Shown here one piece after another: positions 9,373-16,857 of a stretch of DNA of 64,000 nucleotides (position 1 is its first letter; each line of letters starts with the position of its first letter). The position numbers and the translations under genes were made by a program. The notes below the pieces were generated by a model. It searched no databases, was not told where the DNA came from, and was given only the letters and a program-made list of their open reading frames with translations. The DNA comes from CAZMXP01 sp964570285 (GTDB lineage Bacteria > Planctomycetota > PLA2), in the NCBI GenBank assembly GCA_964570285.1, contig CAZMXP010000007.1, positions 1-64,000 of the forward strand, given 5' to 3'.

Positions 9373-10529
9373 GAGCCGATCTCCTCGGGAACGATGCAGT
9401 GGACCGACCGGCGATCCTCGGCCACGACGATCATCCGCTCGTCGCCGGACGGGACGGGAGGGAAGCCGACCCCCTTCGCGAACTGCTTCACCGCCGGCCG
9501 CTCCCCGAGGTGCCAGAGCACCTCGTTGGCGTTGATCTCCCCCGCCCACGTGCCGAAGCAGACGACCTCCCCCATGCCCACCGGCGCCGCGATCCCGGTC
9601 GCGAGGTCGGGACGCGCCTTGGCCGGCAGGAAGGTCTGGACCTGCTGCTTGCCGTCGCGGATCAGGACCCACGCGTCGGCGGAGGCGAAGGCCATCCCGA
9701 GCGCGGGGCCGAGCAGCGGCGCAGTCGTGAGGCTCTCCGCCCGCAGCAGCCGGAGTGTCGGCGGCGGACCCGCCTTGGCGAAGAAGGCCCATCGATCGCC
9801 CACCTGCGCGGCCGCGAGTCCCTCGGAGACCGCCACCGCCCCCCCGGCCCCCCCCAAGTCGCCGAGGCCGGCGACGCCGGCTTCGGTTCCGTCGCGCCGT
9901 TCCAGGACGGCCAGTTGCAAGCCGCCGGACTCCGGCCGGCGCAGCGCGTAGACGTGGTCGCCGAAGACCGCGGGCTCGCCCTCGTACCGGCCTGGCGCTG
10001 TCCAGGCGGGCTTCGCGCGCCCCTGGCGCAGGCGGTGCAGGCCGCCCGCCGTCGTCACGTAGATCTCGCCCATGTGGATGCGGACGCCGGCGGCGCTGTC
10101 GCCGACGTCACAACTCCAGCGCTGTTGCAACGTGCGCCCGCGCAGATGCCACTCGACGAGCCGCTTGCCGCCGTCGAGCAGGAAGAGCGAGCGGTCGTGG
10201 AGCGCGGGGGCGCCGGTGGGGGCGGGCGGCCCGGCGGCGCGCGCGCGGGGGCGGCCGTTCGCGGCGTCGAGGGCGACGATGTCGTTGCCCTCGAGCAGGA
10301 AGAGCGCGCCGTCCCAGAGCAGCGGCACCTCGCGCAGCGGCGCCTTCGCCGCGTAGCTCCAGCGGAGGCCGCCGAAGGAGCCGGGCGGCTCGGCGAGGGA
10401 GCGGCCGGTGGCGGAGGCGGGGCCGCGCGGATGCGGCCAGCGGCCCGCCGGCGCGTGGCCGGCGTCGGTCTCGCCGGCGAGCAGGGGCGCCGCGCAGGCG
10501 AGCAGCGCCGCCAGAAGGGGCATCTTCAT
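9369..10529 (-). CDS. Exported PQQ-like beta-propeller protein
   Basis: 386 aa with signal peptide (MKMPLLAALLACAAPLLAG). The rest is a run of about seven blade-like repeats (for example DGALFLLEGNDIVALDA, IYVTTAGGLHRL, HVYALRRPESG), typical of PQQ/WD40-like propellers that often serve as assembly platforms rather than enzymes. There is no cytochrome motif or obvious active site. The following peptidase gene is translationally coupled, so a scaffold-peptidase pair is the simplest reading. A C-run pair (9839-9855) encodes Gly-Gly-Ala-Gly-Gly here. The start codon lies 25 bases from the divergent ispH start. Confidence 0.7.
   Translation of the reverse strand: MKMPLLAALLACAAPLLAGETDAGHAPAGRWPHPRGPASATGRSLAEPPGSFGGLRWSYAAKAPLREVPLLWDGALFLLEGNDIVALDAANGRPRARAAGPPAPTGAPALHDRSLFLLDGGKRLVEWHLRGRTLQQRWSCDVGDSAAGVRIHMGEIYVTTAGGLHRLRQGRAKPAWTAPGRYEGEPAVFGDHVYALRRPESGGLQLAVLERRDGTEAGVAGLGDLGGAGGAVAVSEGLAAAQVGDRWAFFAKAGPPPTLRLLRAESLTTAPLLGPALGMAFASADAWVLIRDGKQQVQTFLPAKARPDLATGIAAPVGMGEVVCFGTWAGEINANEVLWHLGERPAVKQFAKGVGFPPVPSGDERMIVVAEDRRSVHCIVPEEIGS
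9839..9855. repeat. Twin C-tract, C7-GG-C8
   Basis: Two C runs separated by GG, within the propeller gene (Gly codons on the minus strand). The same 17-mer is found at 14663-14679 inside another gene, there reading Pro codons. Confidence 0.75.
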
Positions 10530-10538
10530 GGAGCCGCT

Positions 10539-10547
10539 CTTATACTA
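10539..10547. promoter_or_regulatory. Overlapping divergent -10-like boxes
   Basis: TATACT (10541-10546) ends eight bases before the ispH ATG. On the other strand TATAAG ends nine bases before the propeller ATG. Only 25 bases separate the two start codons, so both 5' leaders must be very short. Confidence 0.4.
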
Positions 10548-10554
10548 CAGCCGC

Positions 10555-11499
10555 ATGCATCCGGGCGCCTTCGACGTCGTGCTCGCGGAGCCGCGGGGCT
10601 TCTGCGCCGGCGTCGACCGGGCGATCGAGATCGTCGAGCGCGCGCTGCGCAAGTACGGCGCGCCGATCTACGTGCGGCACGAGATCGTCCACAACCGGCA
10701 CGTGGTCGAGGAGCTGCGCCGCAAGGGGGCGATCTTCGTCGAGGAGCTGTCGGAGGTGCCCGAGGACGCGGTCGTCATCTTCAGCGCCCACGGCGTCGCG
10801 CGGCGGGTCGTCGAGGAGGCGATGCGCCGGCGGCTCCATGCGATCGACGCGACCTGCCCCCTCGTGACGAAGGTGCACCGCGAGGCGGACTCGATGGCCG
10901 CGGAGGGGCACCACCTCGTGCTGATCGGGCATGCGGGGCACCCGGAGGTGGAGGGGACGCTCGGGCAGGTGCCGGAGGGGTCGATCACGCTGGTCGAGAC
11001 GGTCGAGGATGTCGAGCAGCTCGCGCTGCCGCCCGGCACGTCGGTCTCGTTCGTCACGCAGACGACGCTGTCGATGGACGACACCGCGGCGATCGTCGCG
11101 GCGCTCCGGCGCAAGTTCCCGTCGATCGGCGGCCCGCGGCAGGAGGACATCTGCTACGCGACGCAGAACCGCCAGAACGCCGTGAAGAGCCTCGCCCGGG
11201 AGTGCGACGTCATCCTCGTGCTGGGCGCGCCCAACTCCTCGAACAGCAACCGCCTCGTCGAGGTCGCCGCCGAGGCCGGGAGCCGCTCCTACCTCCTGCA
11301 GAGCGCGGGCGACCTCGATCCCGCGTGGGTGCGCGGCGCACGCCGGGTCGGCGTCACCGCCGGGGCGTCGGCCCCCGAGGTGCTCGTGAAGGAGCTCGTC
11401 GAGCGGTTGAGGGAGTGCGGCGCGATCCGGGTCGAGGCGCTGCGCGTCGCCGAGGAGCGCGTGCAATTCTCGCTGCCGCGCGAACTTGCGGCGGGTTGA
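10555..11499 (+). CDS. ispH: 4-hydroxy-3-methylbut-2-enyl diphosphate reductase
   Basis: 314 aa, IspH/LytB: the last step of the MEP isoprenoid pathway, reducing HMBPP to IPP and DMAPP with a [4Fe-4S] cluster. The three cluster cysteines are Cys17 (RGFCAGV), Cys101 (DATCPLV) and Cys200 (EDICYATQNRQ), spaced as in characterised enzymes. The HAGHPE, SNSNRL and TAGASAPE motifs are intact. I chose ATG 10555 because a TATACT box lies eight bases before it; an upstream in-frame ATG at 10528 would fall before that box. Isoprenoid supply links loosely to the undecaprenyl-phosphate-dependent polysaccharide locus that follows. Confidence 0.95.
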   Translation: MHPGAFDVVLAEPRGFCAGVDRAIEIVERALRKYGAPIYVRHEIVHNRHVVEELRRKGAIFVEELSEVPEDAVVIFSAHGVARRVVEEAMRRRLHAIDATCPLVTKVHREADSMAAEGHHLVLIGHAGHPEVEGTLGQVPEGSITLVETVEDVEQLALPPGTSVSFVTQTTLSMDDTAAIVAALRRKFPSIGGPRQEDICYATQNRQNAVKSLARECDVILVLGAPNSSNSNRLVEVAAEAGSRSYLLQSAGDLDPAWVRGARRVGVTAGASAPEVLVKELVERLRECGAIRVEALRVAEERVQFSLPRELAAG

Positions 11500-11573
11500 G
11501 CCCCGCGCTTCACTCGGGTCCGCCTTCCGTTCGATAGGGGGGGCGGAGGCAGCCAAGTCGTGAGGAAGCGCGG

Positions 11574-12956
11574 GTGAGGATCGCCGGCACGAGGGTACGT
11601 GGCACGGCGGTGGCGTATGTGCTGTTCGAGGACGCGCTGATCATCGGCGCGCTGCTCGGCGCGTTCGCGTTCGCGCACTTCGGCAGCGTCCGGTTCCTCT
11701 CGAGCCCGCTGCGGCTGCTGCCCGCGGTCGCCCTGCTGGCCTGCATCAAGGCCGCCTTCTTCTGGTGCGGGCTCTACGACTTCCGCCACATCGTCCCCCG
11801 CACGACCTTCTGGAAGCGCCTGCTCGCCGGCTTCCTGCTGAGCAGTCTCGCCGCCTGGGGCCTCTGCTCGCTGATGGTGGGGGAGTGGCTTGCCTGCCTC
11901 ACCTTCCTCTCGGTCTTCATCCCGCTCGTCGTGGTCGCCCGCGTCGCGTACGAGGTCCTGAGCCGCACCCGCGGGTTCCGACGGAGGCTCCTCTTCCTCG
12001 GCGTCGGCGACCACGCGCAGCGCACGGCCCGCGAGCTGCTCGCGGAGAGGAGCCGCGACTTCGACCTCGTCGGCTTCCTCGGGAGCGAGCCCGAGGAGAA
12101 GGGGTGGCGCATCGGCGGCCGGCCGGTGCTCGGCACCTACGACGAGGTCGCACGCGTGGTGGTGGAGGAGCGCATCGACCGGGTGGTCGTCGCGGTCGCC
12201 GACCGCCGCAGCGGTCAGTTCCCGCTCGAGGCGCTGCTGAACGCGCGCCTCAGCGGCGTCGAGATCGTCGAGGAGGCGAAGGTGCACGAGGAGATCGCGG
12301 GCAAGCTCCCCGTCGAGGACCTCCGCCCCTCGTGGCTGATCTTCTCCGACGGATTCTCGAACTCGCGGCTCCGCAACGTGAACAAGCGCGCCTTCGACAT
12401 CCTCGTCGCGGGCGTCGGGCTGATCCTCAGCGCACCCCTCGCGCTGGCCGTCGCGATCGCGATCCGGCTCGACAGCAAAGGCCCGGTCCTCTTCCGCCAG
12501 AAGCGCGTCGGGCAGGGCGGCCGGGAGTTCACGCTCTGCAAGTTCCGCTCGATGCGGCCGGACGCCGAGGCGGGCGGCCGTCCGCAGTGGGCGCAGAAGG
12601 ACGATCCCCGCGTGACGCGGCTCGGCCGCTTCCTCCGCAGGACGCGCCTCGACGAGATCCCGCAGATGTGGAACGTCCTCGAGGGCACGATGAGCTTCGT
12701 CGGCCCCCGCCCGGAGCGCGCCTTCTTCGTGCAGGAGCTCCGCAAGCGCATCCCCTTCTACGACCAGCGCCACGCCGTCAAGCCCGGCATCACCGGCTGG
12801 GCGCAGGTCCGCTTCCGCTACGGCGCGGACGAGACCGACGCCGTCGAGAAGCTCCGCCACGACATGTTCTACATCAAGCACCACAGCATCCTCTTCGACC
12901 TGCGCATCCTGCTCGAGACGGTCCGCGTGGTGCTGCGCCGCGACATGGCCCACTAG
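11574..12956 (+). CDS. Polyprenyl-phosphate sugar phosphotransferase (WbaP/EpsB type)
   Basis: 460 aa. The N-terminus has four to five membrane helices (about 10-115). A Rossmann-like CoA-binding domain follows (about 125-240, RRLLFLGVGDHAQ), then one more helix (about 270-290) and the catalytic bacterial sugar-transferase domain (KRAFDI, LFRQKRVGQGGREF, KFRSMRPDAE, RTRLDEIPQMWNVL, SFVGPRPER, KPGITGWAQV). These enzymes transfer a hexose-1-phosphate from a UDP-sugar to undecaprenyl phosphate, starting repeat-unit assembly. The overall form resembles the EpsH-associated sugar transferases. The GTG start is preceded by GAGGAAG. It opens the polysaccharide locus. Its stop codon abuts the palindrome at 12956. 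Confidence 0.9.
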   Translation: MRIAGTRVRGTAVAYVLFEDALIIGALLGAFAFAHFGSVRFLSSPLRLLPAVALLACIKAAFFWCGLYDFRHIVPRTTFWKRLLAGFLLSSLAAWGLCSLMVGEWLACLTFLSVFIPLVVVARVAYEVLSRTRGFRRRLLFLGVGDHAQRTARELLAERSRDFDLVGFLGSEPEEKGWRIGGRPVLGTYDEVARVVVEERIDRVVVAVADRRSGQFPLEALLNARLSGVEIVEEAKVHEEIAGKLPVEDLRPSWLIFSDGFSNSRLRNVNKRAFDILVAGVGLILSAPLALAVAIAIRLDSKGPVLFRQKRVGQGGREFTLCKFRSMRPDAEAGGRPQWAQKDDPRVTRLGRFLRRTRLDEIPQMWNVLEGTMSFVGPRPERAFFVQELRKRIPFYDQRHAVKPGITGWAQVRFRYGADETDAVEKLRHDMFYIKHHSILFDLRILLETVRVVLRRDMAH

Positions 12957-12989
12957 CGGGACAACGGGGTCTGACCCTTTTGTCCCGCC
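12956..12989. repeat. 35-bp palindrome family B, intergenic copy
   Basis: GCGGGACAA and TTGTCCCGCC form the arms, with an inner CGGGGTCTGACCC. It begins on the last base of the preceding stop codon. It differs by one loop base, and by being one base shorter, from the copy inside the AsnB-like gene at 29882-29916. Confidence 0.85.
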
Positions 12990-13179
12990 ACTGAAGTTCT
13001 GGGGGCGGCTGGCCGACGATTGGGAAGGTGAAAAGGGGGCGCGCGGGGTCTGCCCTGCGTCTCCCCCCCGGGCCCTCTCGGCCCATCGTGTACGGGAATG
13101 AACGTGGCGCGCCGGGCGGCATCGCCGTCGGTGCGCGGAACCGCAAGAGGGGAAATGCCTAGCAAGCGCTCCCGGGGGG

Positions 13180-15153
13180 ATGGTGCATGCCTCCCGGGGG
13201 CGGCCATCCGCCATGATCGCCGCAGCCACGGGGGGAGGGGAGCCGCACGCCGCGACGAGGGACCGCCGTCCCTTCGTCGTCTCGTGCCTCGTCGTCGCCG
13301 CTTCGGCGGGCGTCCTCGCGTGCGCGGGGCCGACGCCGGCGGTGGCGCTGGCCGGCGCGGCGCTGCTTTCCGCCGCGGTGGTCCCGCACGTCGCGGCCTT
13401 CGCGGTGCGCGTCGGGGCCACGGTGCTGCCGGGGGGACGCTCGGTCCACCTCCTCCGCACTCCCCTGCTCGGCGGGTTCGCCGTCCTGCTGCCGCTGCTG
13501 CTCGTGCTCCTGTGCGTCGGGGGGGAGAGGGCGCACGCCCTCGCGTTCGCGTGCGCCCTCCTGATGGTGGGCGGCCTCTTCGACGACCTGCGCGGCCTGT
13601 CGGCCGGAAGGAAGCTGCTCTTGCAGGGGTTCGCCGCGCTCGTGCTCTACGCGGGCGGGTTCCGCCTGCCCGCGCTGCTCGTCGGACCGCTCGGGGGCAT
13701 CGAGACCGGCTGGGCCCAGTTCGCGGGCCTGCTCTTCTGGGTGGTGCTCGTCGTCAATGCGGTCAACCTGATCGACGGCCTCGACGGCCTCGCGGCCGGC
13801 ACCTCCTGCGTCTCCTGCCTCGCGCTGGTCGCGCTGGGAATCGGCGGCCCGCCCGCGGCCGCTCTCGCGGGCGGGCTGCTCGGCTTCCTGCGCTACAACC
13901 TGCCCCTCCCCCGGGCGAGGATCTTTCTCGGCGACACCGGAAGCATGCCGATCGGGCTGTTCCTCGCGGCGAGCCTGCTCGAGTCGCCCCGGGGTCTCGA
14001 CCTGCCGGTGGCCTTCGGCGTGCTCGCGCTCCCCCTGGGCGATCTCTTCCTCGCGTGCGCGAGGCGCGGGCTGCGCGGCAAGCCGCTCTTCGCGGCCGAC
14101 CGGGGCCACACCCACCACCTGCTCCTGCGCGCGTGGGAGTCGCCTCGGCGCGTGCTGCTCGGCCTCCTGCTCTTCGCCGCGGCGCAGGCGTCGCTCGTCG
14201 CGCTCCTCCCCGATGCGCGCGGCCTGCTGCTCGGCGTCGCGCTGTGGGCGCTGCTCTGCGTCTACCTGCTCGCGCGCTCCCGCGACTGCGTCCCGGCGAT
14301 GCTGCGCAGGCGCCGCACCTTCAAGCGCGTCCATCTCCTCCGGCGCTACGCCGACCAGTCGCTCGCGCTCGCGCGGCGCCGCGAGGAGGTGACGCCGATC
14401 CTCGCGCGCATCGCCGAGGACCTCGGACTCGCGAGCCTTCGGATGAGGGAGATCGACCTGCGTCGCGCGACGCCTCCCGGCGCGCACCTCGCCGCCGAGT
14501 CGATCCCCTGCGTGGGCGGCGATGTGCATGTGCCCTTCGCCCGGGTCCCGGGGGACGAGATCTTCGCCGAGAACGTCGAGGAGGAGCGCCGCGCGGTCCT
14601 CTGCGACCTCGTGCGGCGCGCCGACGCGGTGCTCGCCCGCGTCGGCGCGGCCGCCCCCTCCTCCCCCCCGGCCCCCCCCGCCTCGCCCCGGCCGGCCGTG
14701 CACTTCATCGCCGGAGGGCTCGAAGACCTCCGCCTGCTCGCTCCCGTGATCGCCTCGAGCCGGCGGCGCGGATCCTTCCGACCGATCCTCGTGCACACCG
14801 GCTGCCGCGACAGGCTCGCCCCGCACGAGGAGCCGCTCGATCTCGAGCCCGACATCGATCTCGACGCGGACGTCGAGCGCGACGCGCTGCGCGCGGCGCT
14901 CGCGATGGAGCGCTACGATTCGCTGCTCGAGGTCGCGCGGCCCGTGCTCGCGGTCGTGGCGGGGCACGGGGGCGACGCGCTCGCGTGCGCGCTCGCGGCG
15001 CGGCGGCGGGGGGTGCTCGTCGTGCACCTCGGCGACGAGGGGGCGACCGGGCTGCAGCGCGCGCTCGCGCGCGCGGTGGCGGAGTTCCTGGATGCCGGCG
15101 AGGAGGTGGTGCCCGCGCTCGAGGCTCGCGCGCTCGCGGGGGCGGGCGCGTGA
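13180..15153 (+). CDS. WecA/TagO-type transferase fused to WecB-like half domain
   Basis: 657 aa. Residues about 30-385 are a polytopic UDP-HexNAc:undecaprenyl-phosphate HexNAc-1-phosphate transferase with all family motifs: LFDDLRGL near 131, VNLIDGLDGLAAG near 196, FLGDTGSMPIG near 250 and the cytoplasmic RGHTHHLLLR near 309. A soluble region of unknown fold (about 395-490) and a Pro-rich linker follow. Residues about 507-620 (VHFIAGGLEDLRLLAPVI, LEPDIDLD, VVAGHGGDALACALAARRRG, VVHLGDEG) resemble the N-terminal half of UDP-GlcNAc 2-epimerases, but the C-terminal half and its catalytic residues are absent. ATG 13180 and ATG 13213 are both possible starts. The stop overlaps the next GTG. Confidence 0.85.
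   Translation: MVHASRGRPSAMIAAATGGGEPHAATRDRRPFVVSCLVVAASAGVLACAGPTPAVALAGAALLSAAVVPHVAAFAVRVGATVLPGGRSVHLLRTPLLGGFAVLLPLLLVLLCVGGERAHALAFACALLMVGGLFDDLRGLSAGRKLLLQGFAALVLYAGGFRLPALLVGPLGGIETGWAQFAGLLFWVVLVVNAVNLIDGLDGLAAGTSCVSCLALVALGIGGPPAAALAGGLLGFLRYNLPLPRARIFLGDTGSMPIGLFLAASLLESPRGLDLPVAFGVLALPLGDLFLACARRGLRGKPLFAADRGHTHHLLLRAWESPRRVLLGLLLFAAAQASLVALLPDARGLLLGVALWALLCVYLLARSRDCVPAMLRRRRTFKRVHLLRRYADQSLALARRREEVTPILARIAEDLGLASLRMREIDLRRATPPGAHLAAESIPCVGGDVHVPFARVPGDEIFAENVEEERRAVLCDLVRRADAVLARVGAAAPSSPPAPPASPRPAVHFIAGGLEDLRLLAPVIASSRRRGSFRPILVHTGCRDRLAPHEEPLDLEPDIDLDADVERDALRAALAMERYDSLLEVARPVLAVVAGHGGDALACALAARRRGVLVVHLGDEGATGLQRALARAVAEFLDAGEEVVPALEARALAGAGA
14663..14679. repeat. Twin C-tract, C7-GG-C8
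   Basis: Identical to 9839-9855 but in a gene on the other strand, where it encodes Pro-Pro-Ala-Pro-Pro in the linker of the fusion protein. Confidence 0.75.
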
Positions 15154-16169
15154 GGCCGGCGGCGCTGGCGCTCCTGCTCGCCGCGGCCTGCGCCGGGCCT
15201 CGGGAGCATCCCGAGGAGGTGCGCGCGCTGATCGACGCGGGGAGCGAGCGCTCCGCCCCGCCGCCGGCGCTGCATCTCGAGACGGTGGAGACCGAGCCGC
15301 CGGAGGCGGGCGGCGACTACCGCCTCGGCGTGCTCGACGTGCTCGACGTGCAGGTCTCCGGGCGCGCCGATTTCGGCGTGCGGGCGCGCAACGCGAACGA
15401 CCGGCTGCTCGGCTTCCGCGTGCAGCGCGACGGCCACGTGCACCTGCCGATGGTCGGCGCGCTGCCCGCCGCGGGCCGCACGCCTCTCGACGTGCAGGCC
15501 GACCTCGCCGAGCGCCTGAAGGCCTTCCTCGAGAGTCCCTTCGTCACCGTGGACGTGCTCTCCTACGAGTCGCAGAAATTCTACGTGCTCGGCGCGGTGC
15601 AGCGGCCGGGCGTCTTTCCCGTGACGGGCGAGACGACGCTGCTCGAGGGGCTGGGCCTCGCGGGCGGCATCCGGGAGGGCGGCGACGTCGAGGGCGCCTA
15701 CGTGATCCGCGGGCCGGCGCTGCTCGCGGTGAGCCTCGGCGACATCCTGCTGCGCGGCGACCTGAGCCGCAACGTGCGCATGCGCCACGGCGACCTCGTC
15801 TACGTGCCCGACGGCTCGCACCGGCAGGTCTACGTGCTCGGCGAGGTGCGCACGCCGGGGATCGTGCCGATGCCGCACGCGGGCCTGAGCCTCGCCGCCG
15901 CGCTCGCGAGCGCCGGGGGACTCGACCCGGTGCACGCCGACACGAACGTGATCCGCGTCTTCCGCGGGAGCTGGCAGGCGCCGCGGGTCTTCACGCTCGG
16001 CGCCGAGGAACTCTACCGCTACGGCCACGCGATCGCGCTGCGCCCCGGCGACCGCGTGCACGTCGCCCCGCGCGGCGTCGCGAACTGGTCGCGCACCGTC
16101 ACGCTGCTCCTCCCCTTCCTGCAGAGCGCCGTCACCGGGGCGGCGGCCGCGGCGGCGATCGCCGACTGA
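15150..16169 (+). CDS. Outer-membrane polysaccharide export lipoprotein (Wza type)
   Basis: 339 aa from a GTG that overlaps the previous stop (GTGA). The signal peptide ends in a lipobox (LLAAAC, Cys about 15). The polysaccharide-export domain (DYRLGVLDVLDVQVSGRAD, then VQRDGHVHLPMVGALPAAG) is followed by two SLBB-type domains (KFYVLGAVQRPGVFPVTG, and QVYVLGEVRTPGIVPM). The last 25 residues (TVTLLLPFLQSAVTGAAAAA) are hydrophobic and may be the membrane-crossing helix that forms the Wza pore. It works with the Wzc-like kinase encoded two genes on to move polymer across the outer membrane. Length is close to the usual 350-380 aa. Confidence 0.9.
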   Translation: MRPAALALLLAAACAGPREHPEEVRALIDAGSERSAPPPALHLETVETEPPEAGGDYRLGVLDVLDVQVSGRADFGVRARNANDRLLGFRVQRDGHVHLPMVGALPAAGRTPLDVQADLAERLKAFLESPFVTVDVLSYESQKFYVLGAVQRPGVFPVTGETTLLEGLGLAGGIREGGDVEGAYVIRGPALLAVSLGDILLRGDLSRNVRMRHGDLVYVPDGSHRQVYVLGEVRTPGIVPMPHAGLSLAAALASAGGLDPVHADTNVIRVFRGSWQAPRVFTLGAEELYRYGHAIALRPGDRVHVAPRGVANWSRTVTLLLPFLQSAVTGAAAAAAIAD

Positions 16170-16170
16170 G

Positions 16171-16857
16171 ATGACCGGCCTCGAGCTCGACCTCCACACG
16201 CACCTGGTGCCGGGCGTGGACGACGGGAGCCGCGGCGGCCCCGAGACCGTCGCGATGGCGCGCGGCCTCGCGAGCCTCGGCGTGCGCCGCGTCCACCTCA
16301 CGCCGCACCAGTACCGCTTCGGCAACGAGTTCACGCCGGTCGATGCGCGCGCGCAGGCCGCGCAGGTCCGCGATCTTCTCGCGCGCGCCGGGATCGCGCT
16401 CGAGGTCGAGGCGGGCGCCGAGTACTTCTACGGCAGCCGCCTGCTCGCGGCCCTCGAGCGCGACGAGCCGCTCATCGCGACGGCGGTCGGCCCGGAGCGC
16501 TGCGTCCTGATCGAGCTGCCGTTCGACAGGCCGGTCGTCGGCGTGCGCCGCCTCGGCACGGCGCTGCGGCGTCGCGGGCTGCGCCCGGTGCTCGCGCACC
16601 CCGAGCGGCTCGGCGCGCTGCTGCCCCCGCGCGCGCGCCTCGACGAGTGGCGCCGCGCGGGCTGGCAGTTCCAGCTCAATCTGCTCTCGCTCTCCGGGTT
16701 CCACGGCGAGGAGCCGCGCGCGGTCGCGTCGGCGCTCCTGCGCGAGGGGCTCGTCGACCACGTCGGCAGCGACCTCCACCGGCCCTCCGACCTCGACATG
16801 CTCGCCCGCGCGCACGAGACCTGGCGGCGCCTCGCGCCGCAGCGGGTGGAAGCGTGA
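16171..16857 (+). CDS. CpsB/YwqE-type protein-tyrosine phosphatase (PHP)
   Basis: 228 aa PHP-fold enzyme. The metal site is visible as DLHTHLVPGVDDGSR at residues 7-21, with TPHQY, a Glu in VEAGAEYF, LAHPER and GSDLHRP further on. These manganese-dependent phosphatases remove phosphate from the tyrosine cluster of the partner BY-kinase and so set polymer length. The gene lies directly before the kinase gene, and its stop codon overlaps the kinase GTG, which fits that role. The start ATG is one base after the export lipoprotein stop. Confidence 0.9.
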   Translation: MTGLELDLHTHLVPGVDDGSRGGPETVAMARGLASLGVRRVHLTPHQYRFGNEFTPVDARAQAAQVRDLLARAGIALEVEAGAEYFYGSRLLAALERDEPLIATAVGPERCVLIELPFDRPVVGVRRLGTALRRRGLRPVLAHPERLGALLPPRARLDEWRRAGWQFQLNLLSLSGFHGEEPRAVASALLREGLVDHVGSDLHRPSDLDMLARAHETWRRLAPQRVEA

